NCBI GenBank assembly: GCA_958510825.1
Contig: OY294049.1
Span: 26,680,986 to 26,744,985 of the forward strand
Source: Brachypterus glaber
Taxonomy: Eukaryota; Arthropoda; Insecta; Coleoptera; Kateretidae
DNA length: 64,000 nucleotides
Reading direction: 5' to 3'
Shown: positions 12,630 through 23,694 of the stretch, piece by piece
Layout of the letters: the number at the start of each line of letters is the position of its first letter
How positions within the stretch are numbered: the first letter of the stretch is position 1
Program-made: the position numbers and the translations under genes
The notes under the pieces: model-generated
Seen by the model: the letters and a program-made list of their open reading frames with translations, nothing else
Told to the model about the DNA's origin: nothing
Database searches by the model: none

Positions 12630-13067
12630 CACTGAGAAATCGTTATCGTAGTGAATACTAAACGTTTTTGTCTATTTGGAACCCCAGGCAACATTTGTTA
12701 TTAATTACAAGTCGTTATAGTAAAACAAAACAGAACAATATTATTTTTTGCTGTAACAACTTCTAATTAATAACAAATATTGCACTAATAGAATTATAGC
12801 TTCTTTAATACAACAACATAGTGTTATATATGGGCCAACCACAAATTGTACTATAGTAAGCATGACATAAGATAACATTTCTTGTTATATTTGTTACAAT
12901 TTTATCTTAATTTTACAACTGGTTGTTTTATCGCATAACATATTTACCTTATAGCATATTACAAAATATGGTTGGTGGCTATATTACAACAACATTTCTA
13001 TCAGTGTGTCTAGGGTTCTAAATAGGCAAAAACGTTCAGTATTTACTAAGGTAATGAAATCTTAGTG
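12630..13067. mobile_element. TA-flanked MITE, 438 bp
   Basis: The termini start CACTGAGAAATCGTTATCG and the inverted right end starts CACTAAGATTTCATTACCT. Arms match over about 55 bp, including AACGTTTTTGYCTATTTRGA. TA borders both ends (12628-12629 and 13068-13069). A second inner inverted pair (GGGCCAACCAC at about 12831 and GGTTGGTGGC near 12970) strengthens the foldback. It has no coding capacity. The TA duplication suggests Tc1/mariner-type mobilisation. Confidence 0.65.
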
Positions 13068-14347
13068 TACCACCGGCGGATTAAGGGGGCCATGCCCCCC
13101 AGTGATTATATTTTGAGATACAAAAGCATATATTTTTTTATTTTTGGTGAATGCGCAATTTATTTCCTTATGGATGCGCCCCCTCTTAAAATGAAATAAA
13201 TCTGCCGCTGCAGTGTACAGTAAATATGCTTTTATCACATTATCGCCAATGGTCATTAAATATTCCAACTATTATGTCTTGTAACAGAGGGGTCACCCTG
13301 TATATATTGAGTATTTTTATTTTATTATTATTCTAAGTGAGAAACTTATTGTTCTAAACAGGAAGTTTGCTTTTGCAGATGTTTATCTTATATTTGGTAA
13401 CTAAGATTTTATATCTCTGAGGCGTTTACATTAAAAGGTTGTACATTTTTATTAGACTAATTAATTGGTTAATTCGGTTTTCTTAATTAATAAATACGGG
13501 AATATCTTGAATGATGTTGTTTTAGATACTGTTAAGTATAACGGACTTTTTGTACAAATGGCTTTTTCTATTTCGAAGCAATGTCATGAAAATCAATATA
13601 AGTAGAAGTAGTTTTTTTAATCACCTCTTAATTGAATTTAAATTTATTTTCAGTAATTTAAAGTAACTTTTCAGTTCATTTTGATAGTAAGCTCTTCAGA
13701 TATATTTACGTTAATAGTTTTATCACTGGTATATCGGCATCTCTGGGAAGGGACATTTTGCCTGTTTTGAGTTATGGTCAAAAAGGGGATTCTAAAATAT
13801 TTAGTCGTCTAGTAAAGTTGGGTCTTAGGAGAATTTTTGAATTAACGTAATATGTGAAAATTGAAAGTAAAATTTAGAGTCGCCAGTATAGATATATCTG
13901 AAGGGTAAAAATGCTATTTTATTCATAATTTTTTCATTTAAAATTAAAATATTTTTTTTTATTTGTTTTTAACTTTTCATTTTTCTTTCATTAAATTCTT
14001 TTGTTTTTTAATTCTTTCATTTTATTGGCAAGATATATTTTAATTAATTTAAAATATATTTTAAGTTTTTTACCTTTCGCATATCTAGAGTTTGTGTTAT
14101 AAGAAGAAGTCTTCGCTGGAATAAGAAAGTTAAATAAGTATTAAGTAGTAATTAGATTCTTATATTAACATAGCAAGCATATGTTTGGTGGCTCGCTACC
14201 CAAATAACAAACATACTGCTATTTGTATTTGTTACGTCTTCAAATAATAGAGTACACTAGTTTTGCTCTTTTAGCACTAGTCAGTGTTGAGATTTTGAGC
14301 ACTTGAGCTGCATACATTAATAGAAAATTCTTCAGACTTAATGTCTG
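13068..14347. other. Non-coding; isolated TE terminus
   Basis: Just right of the MITE, 13070-13100 reads GGCGGATTAAGGGGGCCATG, the reverse complement of the CCATG-C-run-TAAATCCGCC tip seen at 57340-57370, so it is a solo end of that family. The rest to 14347 is AT-rich with nothing recognised. Confidence 0.35.
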
Positions 14348-14444
14348 AATATACAACGATATTCGTAAGTTCGGTTTTTATTGTTTAATAAGTAAATTAC
14401 TCATTAAACAATAAAGACCGAACTTACGAATATCGTTGTATATT
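14348..14444. repeat. Near-perfect 42-bp-arm hairpin
   Basis: Arms at 14348-14389 and 14403-14444 are complementary over 42 bp with one mismatch, separated by a 13-bp loop. They begin AATATACAACGATATTCGTA. Such a compact structure would extrude or give a stable RNA hairpin if transcribed. It may be a tiny MITE or a replication-slippage palindrome. No TSD was identified. Confidence 0.85.
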
Positions 14445-14564
14445 GCATTCCACCCATTTTGCAAAGGTATATTGCAATAGTGGGTAGTTTGTAATAGAAA
14501 ATTACACTGGTAAAATGGATGAAACGTATGGTCTCATGCAAATGTAGAAAAACAATTCGGTATA

Positions 14565-15200
14565 ATAATAAAACTGGATCGAAACAAAAATCGGTCTAAA
14601 TGATATTTATTAAAAAAATAATTGCAGTTAAATGAATATTTGGTGTAATAAAAATTTGGTACAAAAATAATTCGTTATAGATTAAATAAGAATTGAAATT
14701 AAAAACCGTTTAACAATATTTCGGTATAAACAACTTACGGTACAACAAAAATATTGATCGAAAGGATTTTTGTTTTTTGTTATAATAATAATTTGGAAAA
14801 ATATAAATAAAGACCGAACAAAATTTGTGTCGAATAAAAATTGGTCTCAGACAAATATGTATAGAAAAAAAAAATCGGTTGACTAAACAATTGGATCGAA
14901 AGAAAAATCGGTCGAAATTATTTTTGTTAGAAAAATAATTGCGATCGAAAAAATATTTGGTAGAATAAAAATTTGGGAGAATAAAAATAATGATCCTTTC
15001 AGTCAATATTTTTATTCTACCGTAAATTATTTCTACCAAAATATTGTTCGACACGATCTTCGTTCGATAGTTATTTTTATTCTTACAACTTTTTATTCTA
15101 CCAAATATTCTTTTGATCGCAATTATTTTTCTAACAAAAATAATTTCGACCGATTTTTCTTTTGATCCAATTTTCTATTCGACCGATTTTTTTTCTACAT
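14565..15200. repeat. Foldback built from TCGGTCNAA/TAATAAAAATTTGG-type words
   Basis: 14565-14990 is a degenerate series of words such as GATCGAAANAAAAATCGGTC and TTGGTANAATAAAAATT, and 15000-15200 carries the same words inverted. The best arm pair is 14896-14975 with 15087-15165. Because the motif repeats within each arm the region can fold in many registers. A 114-codon minus-strand frame (15054-14710) exists only because of the skewed composition, and I do not treat it as a gene. Confidence 0.6.
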
Positions 15201-15219
15201 TACCCAGTAAAAGAGCTTT

Positions 15220-15465
15220 TCCATTTTTCACCTCCCCGCGTGAAATGGATTTTTTATTATCAAATTCACAAAAGAGAAGTGAAGTACTAAAAAGCAACCT
15301 TAAAAATATACCAATTTTCACGAAAACTACCCCCCACCCTTCAGGGGGTAGAGTTAGAATTTTTTTATTATCAGATTTTCTTTCAGCAATCTTAAAAAGT
15401 CTAATATACCAATTTTCACAAAAAAATTCCCCCACTCCTCAGGGGGAAAAACTCTATTAATAAAA
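15220..15465. repeat. Degenerate ~107-bp tandem repeat, two copies
   Basis: Two units share a TTATCARATT start, then ATATACCAATTTTCACRAAAA, then a C-run followed by CTCAGGGGG (or TTCAGGGGG) and a hairpin of C and G runs at 15330-15347 and 15430-15448. AACTCTATTAATA is repeated at the right edge (15449-15474). Non-coding despite open frames on both strands. Confidence 0.55.
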
Positions 15466-15855
15466 CTCTATTAATAATTGGTAAATTTTATCTTTTACAA
15501 CAATTATACTATAGTATATTGTTAATGCTTAATTTGTGGCTTCGACCTAATTTAAATGGTCCATTGCCCAGCAATAAAAATATTTCATAAAAAATTTTAA
15601 ACTTATTCCTCAGAAAATTTCGAGAAAAATCCTGAAAATAAAGAGTTTTAAAAAGTATTTCTCATTACCCCGAAAAATACAATAATAAGTGAATCCAAAG
15701 CTGCAAATTCCAGAAACACTTTTAATAAATTATTATAGCTACATTTACAACCTTCAAATGTCAGTAAAGTATGTCAGTGTTCCAAAGCCTGCTAAAACTT
15801 TACACACAAAATTTCGGTTTATAGTCAAAGATAAAATGTTCCCACTTTCAACATT

Positions 15856-16023
15856 AAAGTGCATGACTATCAGAAGGTCTGGCAGATTCAGGAAGAGGGA
15901 GGATAGGCAGCAGGTTGGGTAGGTAATCTTGACAAAAAGGGCCATTGGGCCTACTTGTCAGGCGTCGGAGCCTACCCACCTTTTACTACTACTACTACTA
16001 CTACTACTAAAGTGCATGACTAT
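15856..16023 (+). mobile_element. 5'-truncated LINE copy with perfect 15-bp TSD
   Basis: 15871-16008 matches the last ~140 bp of the full LINE at 35716-41375: the end of ORF2 (codons for RRSGRFRKREDRQQVG and the TAG), the short 3' UTR (GGCCATTGGGCCTACTTGTC) and a (TAC)n tail. It is bracketed by identical AAAGTGCATGACTAT at 15856-15870 and 16009-16023, direct evidence of target-primed insertion with severe 5' truncation. It lacks a GGGGCA stretch present in the full copy's 3' UTR, so it derives from a different source copy. Its tail has about nine TAC units against about four in the long copy. Confidence 0.95.
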
Positions 16024-16400
16024 AGTTTAACTTTTTACTTAAAAAATATATAAAAATGCTTAAGTAGAAACCTGCAATTTTTAGAAATAATAGCTTATGA
16101 ATGTGGGGTCCTTGTACGTTTTTTTCATATTTTCACAAGAAATGTTTAATGTTTTTTTCTTCACCTTTTCTTATTGTCCCTGTTTCTTATTACCCCTTTT
16201 TCCCCTATACCGATTTTTTTTTCTACATTTGCATTACATTTTATATTATACAAAATACTACGGTATTTAGTTACCATTTTGTCATGGCGTCAGTGTCAAT
16301 AGCAGCAGCAAATCAAAATGGATTTGCCACATTCGCCACAGGACCTGCCGCCCTCGCATTAGACTTTTTAGTTATCAAAAAACTCACTGTTTCTGGAAAG

Positions 16401-16540
16401 TATACTGACCTACTACGCTAGAAAGCAGTAACTCCATTTGCCACATAGCAGCGTTTTCAAAATATTACATCAGAGTTGACGTCAAAACGTCTCTAGGCGA
16501 CAAACGGAGTCACTGCTTTCTAGCGTAGTAGGGCAGTATA
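16401..16540. mobile_element. 140-bp hairpin MITE
   Basis: Inverted ends TATACTGACCTACTACGCTA at 16401 and the complement of TAGCGTAGTAGGGCAGTATA at 16521-16540. The arms continue through GAAAGCAGTRACTCC to about 42 bp with few mismatches. The loop contains TGACGTCA-like sequence near 16476. No coding capacity. Confidence 0.75.
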
Positions 16541-17182
16541 GGGATAATCGTTCTACGACGTCCAGCTATTGTTGATTTATTTGACTTTATACAGATTTAT
16601 TTGTGCATTACTTATAATTATAATTATCTGATAATTATCAGTGATCGGAATTTGGATGCGATCCATACAGAAATGTAATTTTTTCTTCAAGCGTACTAAA
16701 ATGGTTATATTTTATAACTGATCACACTAGTTAGAAATGATCTATTTTTTTACAGTAAAAAAATGAGTTCATTGTTGTACGCCGTAAAAAAAGTTAGTTA
16801 GCAAAACCACCACTGGCGGCAGCACTCTTTGACTTTGATGATAGCCATACTTCAAACTTGTTTGTTTATTATGTAAACAGGTGGCTGACTCGAGATTCTG
16901 TGCAAAAACCTTGTGTGAAATTGATTAAAAATGATTGAAGAAGAATATATGGTTTATACACCTACAAATCTCCGAAATTGCAAATGCTACATTAGACAAG
17001 TTACCATCGAAATCGTGTACGATTAAGCCTACGAAAAATTTAAAATGAGCTAAGGAAGGTTTAATTTTATTTCAAAAGGGTTTTATTGGCCTATTTTAAT
17101 AAAAAAAAGATACTTTATTACTGAAAAAATAAATTCAAAAATTAATATTTAAAAAAATATATATAGGATGCTTGAAAAAACA
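16541..17182. other. Non-coding
   Basis: AT-rich, with a small ATTATCTGATAATTAT palindrome at about 16624 and no recognisable gene or element boundary. Confidence 0.3.
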
Positions 17183-18335
17183 ATAGTATGTTTCACTCAG
17201 AGGAAAAGTGCTTTTTTTTACTGGTCTGGCTTCGCGTCATCCGTAAATTCTACACAGAAAAAAAGGATATCTTTAATCAAAGCAAAACGATCTTGAACCA
17301 AGGCTGCCATGGCTTTTGATATGTTCAACGCCATGACTGTCTTGGTTCAAGTCCTCCGTGATCTTGGCATTTGAGGTCCTAGATTTAAGGACATTTTCTT
17401 AAATCAAAGCCACTTAAACCATTTATTTAAGATCATATTATCTTAAACCAAGTATGTAATTATCTTGATTTAAGATCATATTATCTTTATCCAAGATCAT
17501 ATTATCTTGCACCAAGTCTTGGTTTAAGATAATATAATCTTGAATGAAGAGAATTATAATCTTGATTTAAGATTATGATTCTCTTGATTCAAGATCATAT
17601 TGACCCCACAGTTCAGGATTAATAGAATGGTAAATATTTTGAAAAAAGTTCCCACACATGTATAATATTATTTCGCACGGCTATGAAATATGATACTTTC
17701 TTACTCTGTTAATCGTGTGAAATTTGGTTTCATAGGGGGTCGTAGGAAAATGCACTTGTTTTTGAAGAAAAACTTGTTGCAACGCCATTGCAAAATGGCG
17801 CTTATAGGTATAAATTATTTAATGCTACTTACCCGTGAATTTTTTAAGTAAATTTGAAAATCCCCATCGTTTGAGGGTAACAGATACAAGTTCGTATATT
17901 TTAAAGCAGATGAAAACAACCTTTAAAGACAACTGACGGCAAAAAAAAAACAAACCTAACTTCCCTCCCGCGCATATCTTAAACTACTGCGCAAATTGTC
18001 TGCCAGCCAGCCGGCAAACTCTTTACCGTAAGGACAACATGGGCTTTGAGTCAAGATAATAACTCTTGATTCTCTGTTACTATTTTAAATGTCATGCATT
18101 TAAGGAAAAAATCCTTGACACAAGGATTTTTCTACCAAGAGAATAATTAAAGGAAACCAAAGTCACAGATAATCTTAAACCGAGGATACATGATCTTAAA
18201 AGAAGATTATTATCTCGATTTAAGATAATATAAATCCAAGATAATTTATTATCTTCTGCCAAGATAACCTTTTTTTCTGTGTACAGACTAGTAAAAAAAG
18301 CTTCACTTTTCCTCTTAGTAAAACAATATACTGTT
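17183..18335. mobile_element. Outer foldback element split by a nested insertion
   Basis: 17183-17231 and 18285-18333 are inverted copies (ACTAGT-AAAAAAAGC-TTTTCCTCT core), and between them only about 20 bp remain once the TA-flanked element at 17253-18281 is removed. The ancestral element was therefore a small hairpin MITE into whose loop a second element inserted. Confidence 0.6.
17253..18281. mobile_element. TA-flanked element with CACAGAAAAAAAGG termini and subterminal repeats
   Basis: Ends read CACAGAAAAAAAGGATATCT and inverted CACAGAAAAAAAGGTTATCT, with one mismatch in about 20 bp, and TA occurs at both edges (17251-17252 and 18282-18283). The inner flanks (about 17400-17600 and 18160-18260) are filled with short words CTTGATTTAAGAT and AAGATNATATTATCTT in both orientations, which can pair with one another. 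The middle is more complex but encodes nothing recognisable. Non-autonomous; superfamily not assigned. Confidence 0.7.
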
Positions 18336-18793
18336 AACTTTCCAGCCGAGCGACTTCGGAGAGAAAAAAGGATTGTCATGGATTTTTTTTTCTTCAGATT
18401 TTTACGGGTGAAAACAACCGTTATTAACCCTTACAAGCACGGTGGTAAGTATACTTACCACCTAGATCATTATCATTTTTTCTATTTTTTAAGTATTTTT
18501 TGTGGGCTTTTTTTGCAAATTTACAATAATAACGTGCTAGAGAATCAAAAAATATATAAATCACGCCAAGTTTGATAAAACTAAGTACAGAAAATTTTAA
18601 TCAAATACCGATTCTACGTGTAAAGTTTGATAAAATTTTATATACACATGTAGCATCTTTCGAGAGACATTTGGCATACAGGTATGTTACCAAAAATTCT
18701 CGATCGGGATTGTTTTTGGTGAACATTGGGTGACGCAAAGAGGCAAATGGGAAAAACAATATTTTTTTAGAAAAATTTTCTGAAAGTAAATCT

Positions 18794-19080
18794 AATAACA
18801 TATTCGGGATCAGCTACCCCAGAACCCCACATATACCAATTTTTATTTCGGAGTTAATTTTACGAATTCGGTCCACGATCCGCCATCTTGAACTTTTCAA
18901 ATCTGACAACAGATTTGTAATCAGCGACCCCAAAAACATGTATATACCAATTTATATTACAATTAGAGTAAATTTTGCGAATTCGGTCAGCCATATTGGA
19001 TCCGCCATTTTGAATTTTAAAAATTTAATAACAGATTCGTGATCAGCAACCCCAAAAACGTATAAAGCAACTTTTTTAAT
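18794..19080. repeat. Degenerate ~120-bp tandem repeat, about 2.4 copies
   Basis: Units start at 18794, 18906 and 19027 with AAYARCAKATTCGNGATCAG and share ATATACCAATTT, TTTTRCGAATTCGGTC and GATCCGCCATNTTGAA. Spacing is 112 and 121 bp, with about 75-80 percent identity. Non-coding. Confidence 0.75.
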
Positions 19081-19263
19081 AGAAATAAAGTCATTAGAAA
19101 AATGTGGCTTCAAAGGGTCTACAGAAAAATCAACAATTTTTTTTGCATCTTTGGGTTTAGAATGTCATGAAACGTCTAGAAAATGTGAATAAAGTGGGTG
19201 TTAAAAAAATGTCTGTCTGTTGTCTGTATGTAAACTCTTTAACGGAATGTCCGATTTAAAAAA

Positions 19264-19815
19264 CTGGCTAGACTTCTTGTTTTCATTTTTCACGAATTCT
19301 TCTGTATTTTTGGATCATTTTCTTTTATTTTTTCTTTGTAGCTTTACGGGATTGTTTTTCTGGCCGAAATGTTATTTTACCTATGAGGGGTCTTCCATAA
19401 AATCTTCACTCAAATTGACCAAAATTCATACACTTCATACCCCGTTTCTCGCGTTATTAAATACTGTAAATATTTTATATTTTGGCTACCCCCCCTAATA
19501 CCCCCCCCCCCTATTGGTTTGGATTTCTTTTTGGTTTGGACTTGTATGAATTTTGATCAATTTGCGTGACGTAGGGGGTGTTAGGCGAGGTATCCAAAAT
19601 ATAAAATCTCTACAGCCTTTAATAACGGGAGAAACGGGGTATGAATTTTGGTCAATTTGCGTGACTTATTTTAGGGACGACCCCTCATAGGTAAAATAAC
19701 ATTTCGGCCAGAAAAACAATCCGAAAAGCTACAAAGAAAAAATAAAAGAAAATGGTTCAAAAATACAGAAAAAAAAAAGAATTCGTAAAAAACGAAAACA
19801 AGAAGTCTAGCCAAA
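19264..19815. repeat. Long inverted repeat, arms about 220 bp
   Basis: Left arm from 19264 (CTGGCTAGACTTCTTGTTTT) and right arm ending at 19815 (AAAACAAGAAGTCTAGCC) pair through CTTTTATTTTTTCTTTGTAG, TTTTTCTGGCCGAAATG, TTTTACCTATGAGG and TTGACCAAAATTCATAC. The centre lies near 19540. Imperfections are scattered substitutions and small indels, plus C runs at 19487-19511. A transcript would form a long, mostly paired hairpin. It looks like an old foldback element. Confidence 0.75.
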
Positions 19816-20289
19816 GTCAATTTGATATCTTATTTTATAAAAGTCCTCATTTTTCCACCCGTCTAGAAAAGGTACCCGTTTCATATTTTTATGTATTTAT
19901 CCATTTTAATGTATAGACCACATTCCACAAAAAACGATTTTTTGATGTCCTTCTCTCCTTTCGTCGGTCCGTCCTGAGGCAAAAAGGCCATACCGTTTAT
20001 GTTTATACATATATATGTTTCTTTTTGTTATTTTGATATGGCTTCAAAGGCCGGAATAAATATATTATTATTACTATTATTATTAACAGATCAAAACCAA
20101 ACATTAAACTTAAGGTTTTTGGGGTATTCCTCAGAGAAGTTTCTTTTAGATTTTCTCGACTCCCTCCAAGTAAGGGTAGTTTATTGATGAACAAAAAACG
20201 AAAAATTAGATGGTTTTCCTCGGAAAAACATATCAAATATTGTTTTTGCAATTTTGGCGAAGGCGACTTAAAATATACATACTTACCTA

Positions 20290-20325
20290 ATAAAATAATA
20301 ATAATAATAATAATATAATACCTAA
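20290..20325. repeat. (ATA)n microsatellite
   Basis: About eight tandem AAT/ATA units flanked by CCTAATAAAAT on both sides (20287 and 20321), so the microsatellite interrupts a small direct repeat. Confidence 0.8.
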
Positions 20326-20639
20326 TAAAATGTATCTATGAATAGTTGTAACTCGAAAACAAAAGATAGTTCAAGAGTTTTTTCTTTAGATAAAATGATA
20401 GCTTACTGTATCTCTGATAACTTATATAAAGTTTATTTTAATAGGTTTAATAATAACGCCAATAAACGCCTGGTTCGTCTTGGCTGGGACACCCGATATA
20501 TTAATAACAATCGAGTTAATTCATGCTTAAAGTGAAATTGTTTTTTATTTTTCAGACAAATTATTCACAGGAAGATAAAAGTGCTTATGAGAATACTTGT
20601 AGCTCTTGAAATTCTCTATAAGTTTCATAAATTAGGTTG

Positions 20640-20712
20640 TAGGTACTTTGGTACGGTTACAGAGGGCGTAACTCGACTTTCAGCGCCCACTGTAATCGTA
20701 CCAAACTACTTG
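20640..20712. repeat. 27-bp-arm hairpin
   Basis: AGGTACTTTGGTACGGTTAC (20641-20660) pairs with GTAATCGTACCAAACTACT (20692-20710), continuing into AGAGGGCG/CGCCCACT, with a loop of about 15 bp. Probably a MITE remnant. Confidence 0.65.
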
Positions 20713-21599
20713 TAAAAATTCATAACATATAAAAATTATAGAAAACTTTAGGGGCTACAGGTTTGATAATAACCACTTTTATCCTCCGATGAATTAATTG
20801 GCGGAAAACTCGAAAAAACTCATTTTACCCCCAACATGGCGATTTTTAAATATTTTTAACTCTATTCTTATTAATATATTAAAAAAATGATCCAATCAAG
20901 AATTTTTGGAAATTTTCTCCATAACAAAATTGGTTATATGCATTTTTACCGTAAGATGCATATTTGCGAGATAACCGAACTGACCCTTAAAATTCATAAT
21001 AGCGGACATCCCTTACTCAAACCACCCAGTAAAAAACTAACAGGTGTGTTCTGTTACTATCCACCACTATCCTTTAAAATATCCAATATTCATTTATTGA
21101 AATTTAATATAGGAATTTCTCGTTATTTGACTGGACTATAACTATGAATCATATTTCGCTTCTAACAAAAACATCTCATTGAGATTCTGAACACTTATTA
21201 CCATCCAACGGAATTTTTCATAAAATTGCATATTCCATGCAGTAAAATTACATGTGGAATACGTATTTTATTATAAAAAAAAAAAAACAAAAAAAAATAG
21301 TCCAAACCAACTATTTTTCTGGTTGCTTTAATTAGAAAATTATATTAAATTATTGCCCTTACCCAATTTTTGGTTGAAACCAAACTACAAAAATAGTTGG
21401 TTCGTACTTAACTATTATTAATCTGGTCGCCCCAACCAGACCGTTTTTTTAGTATCTATGCCGATTCATCTTACATTTGATGCACTAAGATTACCTGATT
21501 TAGAGGTACACAGAATTGTTCCCGCATTCCATCATTCCCCACTATCCTCTATCTTCTGACAATGAGAAATTTTCCATCTCTTGCAGAAATACGTAAGTG

Positions 21600-21745
21600 T
21601 ATCGCATAATGTGTGACCACATAACTCAACAAGAGTTGAATTATGTGTGCTCTGATGTGTTTGACACTAAATTATACGCAATGCATTCTACCAAGGCGTC
21701 CTTCACTGAAGGACGCCTTCATTCGACACACAAGTCCCCTGAAAT
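21600..21745. repeat. Cluster of short strong hairpins
   Basis: AAGGCGTCCTTC (21693-21704) and its perfect complement (21708-21719) are separated by three bases. CACATAACTCAAC at 21620-21632 pairs with GTTGAATTATGTG about 6 bp later. These look like two small palindromic elements or one compound one. They are not bacterial-type terminators, since there is no gene context. Confidence 0.6.
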
Positions 21746-23128
21746 GCCTTCGGTAACCTAGAGAAAAAGCATTCTGCTGATTGTTCTGATTAAACTAAAT
21801 ATACTTACCTAACTCAAAGCATATAATACAGGGTGGCCCAAAAAAAACCGCACACTTTTTAAACCTTTATAATTTTTTTGCCTTTTGGCCGATTTACACC
21901 AAATTTGAAATGAATATACTAAAAACATGTAAGATTTGTAAGATAATTTTTTTTATTTAAAGTGTTATCATATTGTTCAGTAATAAAGATTTTTATTTTA
22001 TAAGGGGTTGTTTTAAAGCGTTGGGGATTAGAGCAAAATGTACAATATGATAACTCTCTGACCTAACTATGTTCAGTGATCTTTCTTCAATAGATGAGTA
22101 TGTTTAAATTTTAATTTAAAATTATAGTTTATTTTTTATTCATATTTTTCCGAAAGGTTACATATTGCAAAAAATTGATTAAAAAAAAACGATTCAGTAG
22201 GCGTGTTATTTATCTGATATCTCTCAAAAAATATTCTCTTAATTTAAAAAGTATTTAAAAAACTGAAAAATTGTAGAATTACTTTAAAAATCAAGGGGAA
22301 CATGTGAAATCTGAATTCTAGATGTATATTTTAAGACAAATGGATATTAAATAACACAAAAATTATAAAGTCCAAACGAAAATTCGAAAATTTTAATACA
22401 TTAACATGAGAAATAATAAATCGCTAAAATAAAACAAGATTTAAGTAATTGCTAAACGAAAAAAGAATTTAAAGAATATGTTTTTATTACAAATAAATTA
22501 AATTATATTAAACATTGTCTTATTTTTTAACCATAATATAAAAGTACATTATGGTACAGGATCTTGGTTGCTTATTTGTAGTAATAATTCCATATTGGTT
22601 TACAAAAATTCCCATCCATCTTTATTTTAAGTTAAGCACTTTTTTTCCTTTTGACAATAACTAGACTTATTTCTTATTTTTCTACACAATTTTGTTTTTA
22701 CATACACGGTGTATTTGAAATAGCGTAGGAAATTTTAACAGATGATTCTACATCATAAAATATGACAAAAAGTTCCTATAAACATATGTCTAAAAATGCG
22801 TCATAAGGGAGCTACGCCCCTTTGAAAGTGGCTAAAAAAAATCGGTTTTTATTTAATAACTCAGGAACCCTTTGAGATATATCAACGAGGTTTTGCAGGT
22901 CAACTAATCCTACCAAGGCCCGTTTTTATGTGTTATTTTCATGTACTTATTTCAACCAGGGGTGTGCGAAACGGGGGGGGGGGGGGCTTATCAGTTTTTT
23001 GTCCCAAACTTTTTTCTGTGTAACTTTTTCGCAATTTTATTTTTGAAATATGATTCCTCAGGCAAAATACATAAAAAAAGGTACTCTTGTTGTAATACTG
23101 TAGGATTAATCGTTTTCGAGAAAAATTA

Positions 23129-23467
23129 ATTTGAAGGTGAAATTCCACGGTTCGAGGACGAAAAATTAAATACTAAAATGTTGAAAACCAAAATTTTAAT
23201 GATGCAGGGCGAATGTACATTTAAAACTAAGAAAAAACCTCATATACAGGTACTTCCAAAAATCAATCCTTATGGAGCTATGGTCTCCTAAATATGCACC
23301 ATTTTTAAAGGGCTATGGTTTTTTAAAAGCGTTTTTTCGACCTACATGTATGGAAACTTTTTTTCTTAGTTTTTGATGTAGAATAAAATTGCATTATTAA
23401 AATTTTGGTTTTCGACATTTTAGTATTTAATTTTTCGTCCTCGAACCGTGAGATTTCACCTTCAAAT
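23129..23467. repeat. Palindromic segment inside the left arm
   Basis: 72-bp arms at 23129-23200 and 23396-23467 are near-perfect complements (GTTCGAGGACGAAAAATTAA). A reduced half is present at about 46396-46440 in the related element, so this palindrome belongs to the element family rather than being a private insertion. The right arm of the big element lacks it. Confidence 0.7.
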
Positions 23468-23694
23468 GAACTTTTCTCATGACACTGAAATTGGCAGACG
23501 ATTCTAGCAGACGATTTTTTAAAATGTCAAAATGTGATTATATGGGTAATTCCTAATAAAAATATTTTATTTCTGTATTTTTATTTTATTTAAGCTTAAT
23601 TTATTAATTAAAGGACAAATTAAGGGATAATACTGCACTTATGTTAATATATGGGTACACTTTAATGGACAAAAATATTAATTTTTAGCCCTAC

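Noticed and set aside
14710..15054. 114-codon minus frame rich in F, Y, N and I
   Set aside because: Composition follows from the TCGGT/ATAAAAAT word repeat in the foldback.
15689..15922. 77-codon frame ending in RRSGRFRKREDRQQVG
   Set aside because: Only its last third is the truncated LINE's ORF2 tail; the preceding part is flanking sequence joined by chance.
16262..16421. Small conserved peptide (MASVSIAAANQNGFATF...)
   Set aside because: More GC-rich and less AT-biased than its surroundings, but short, with no homology I can name, and running into a MITE at 16401.
21693..21719. Rho-independent terminator
   Set aside because: A perfect hairpin, but there is no gene upstream and the setting is a eukaryotic repeat region.
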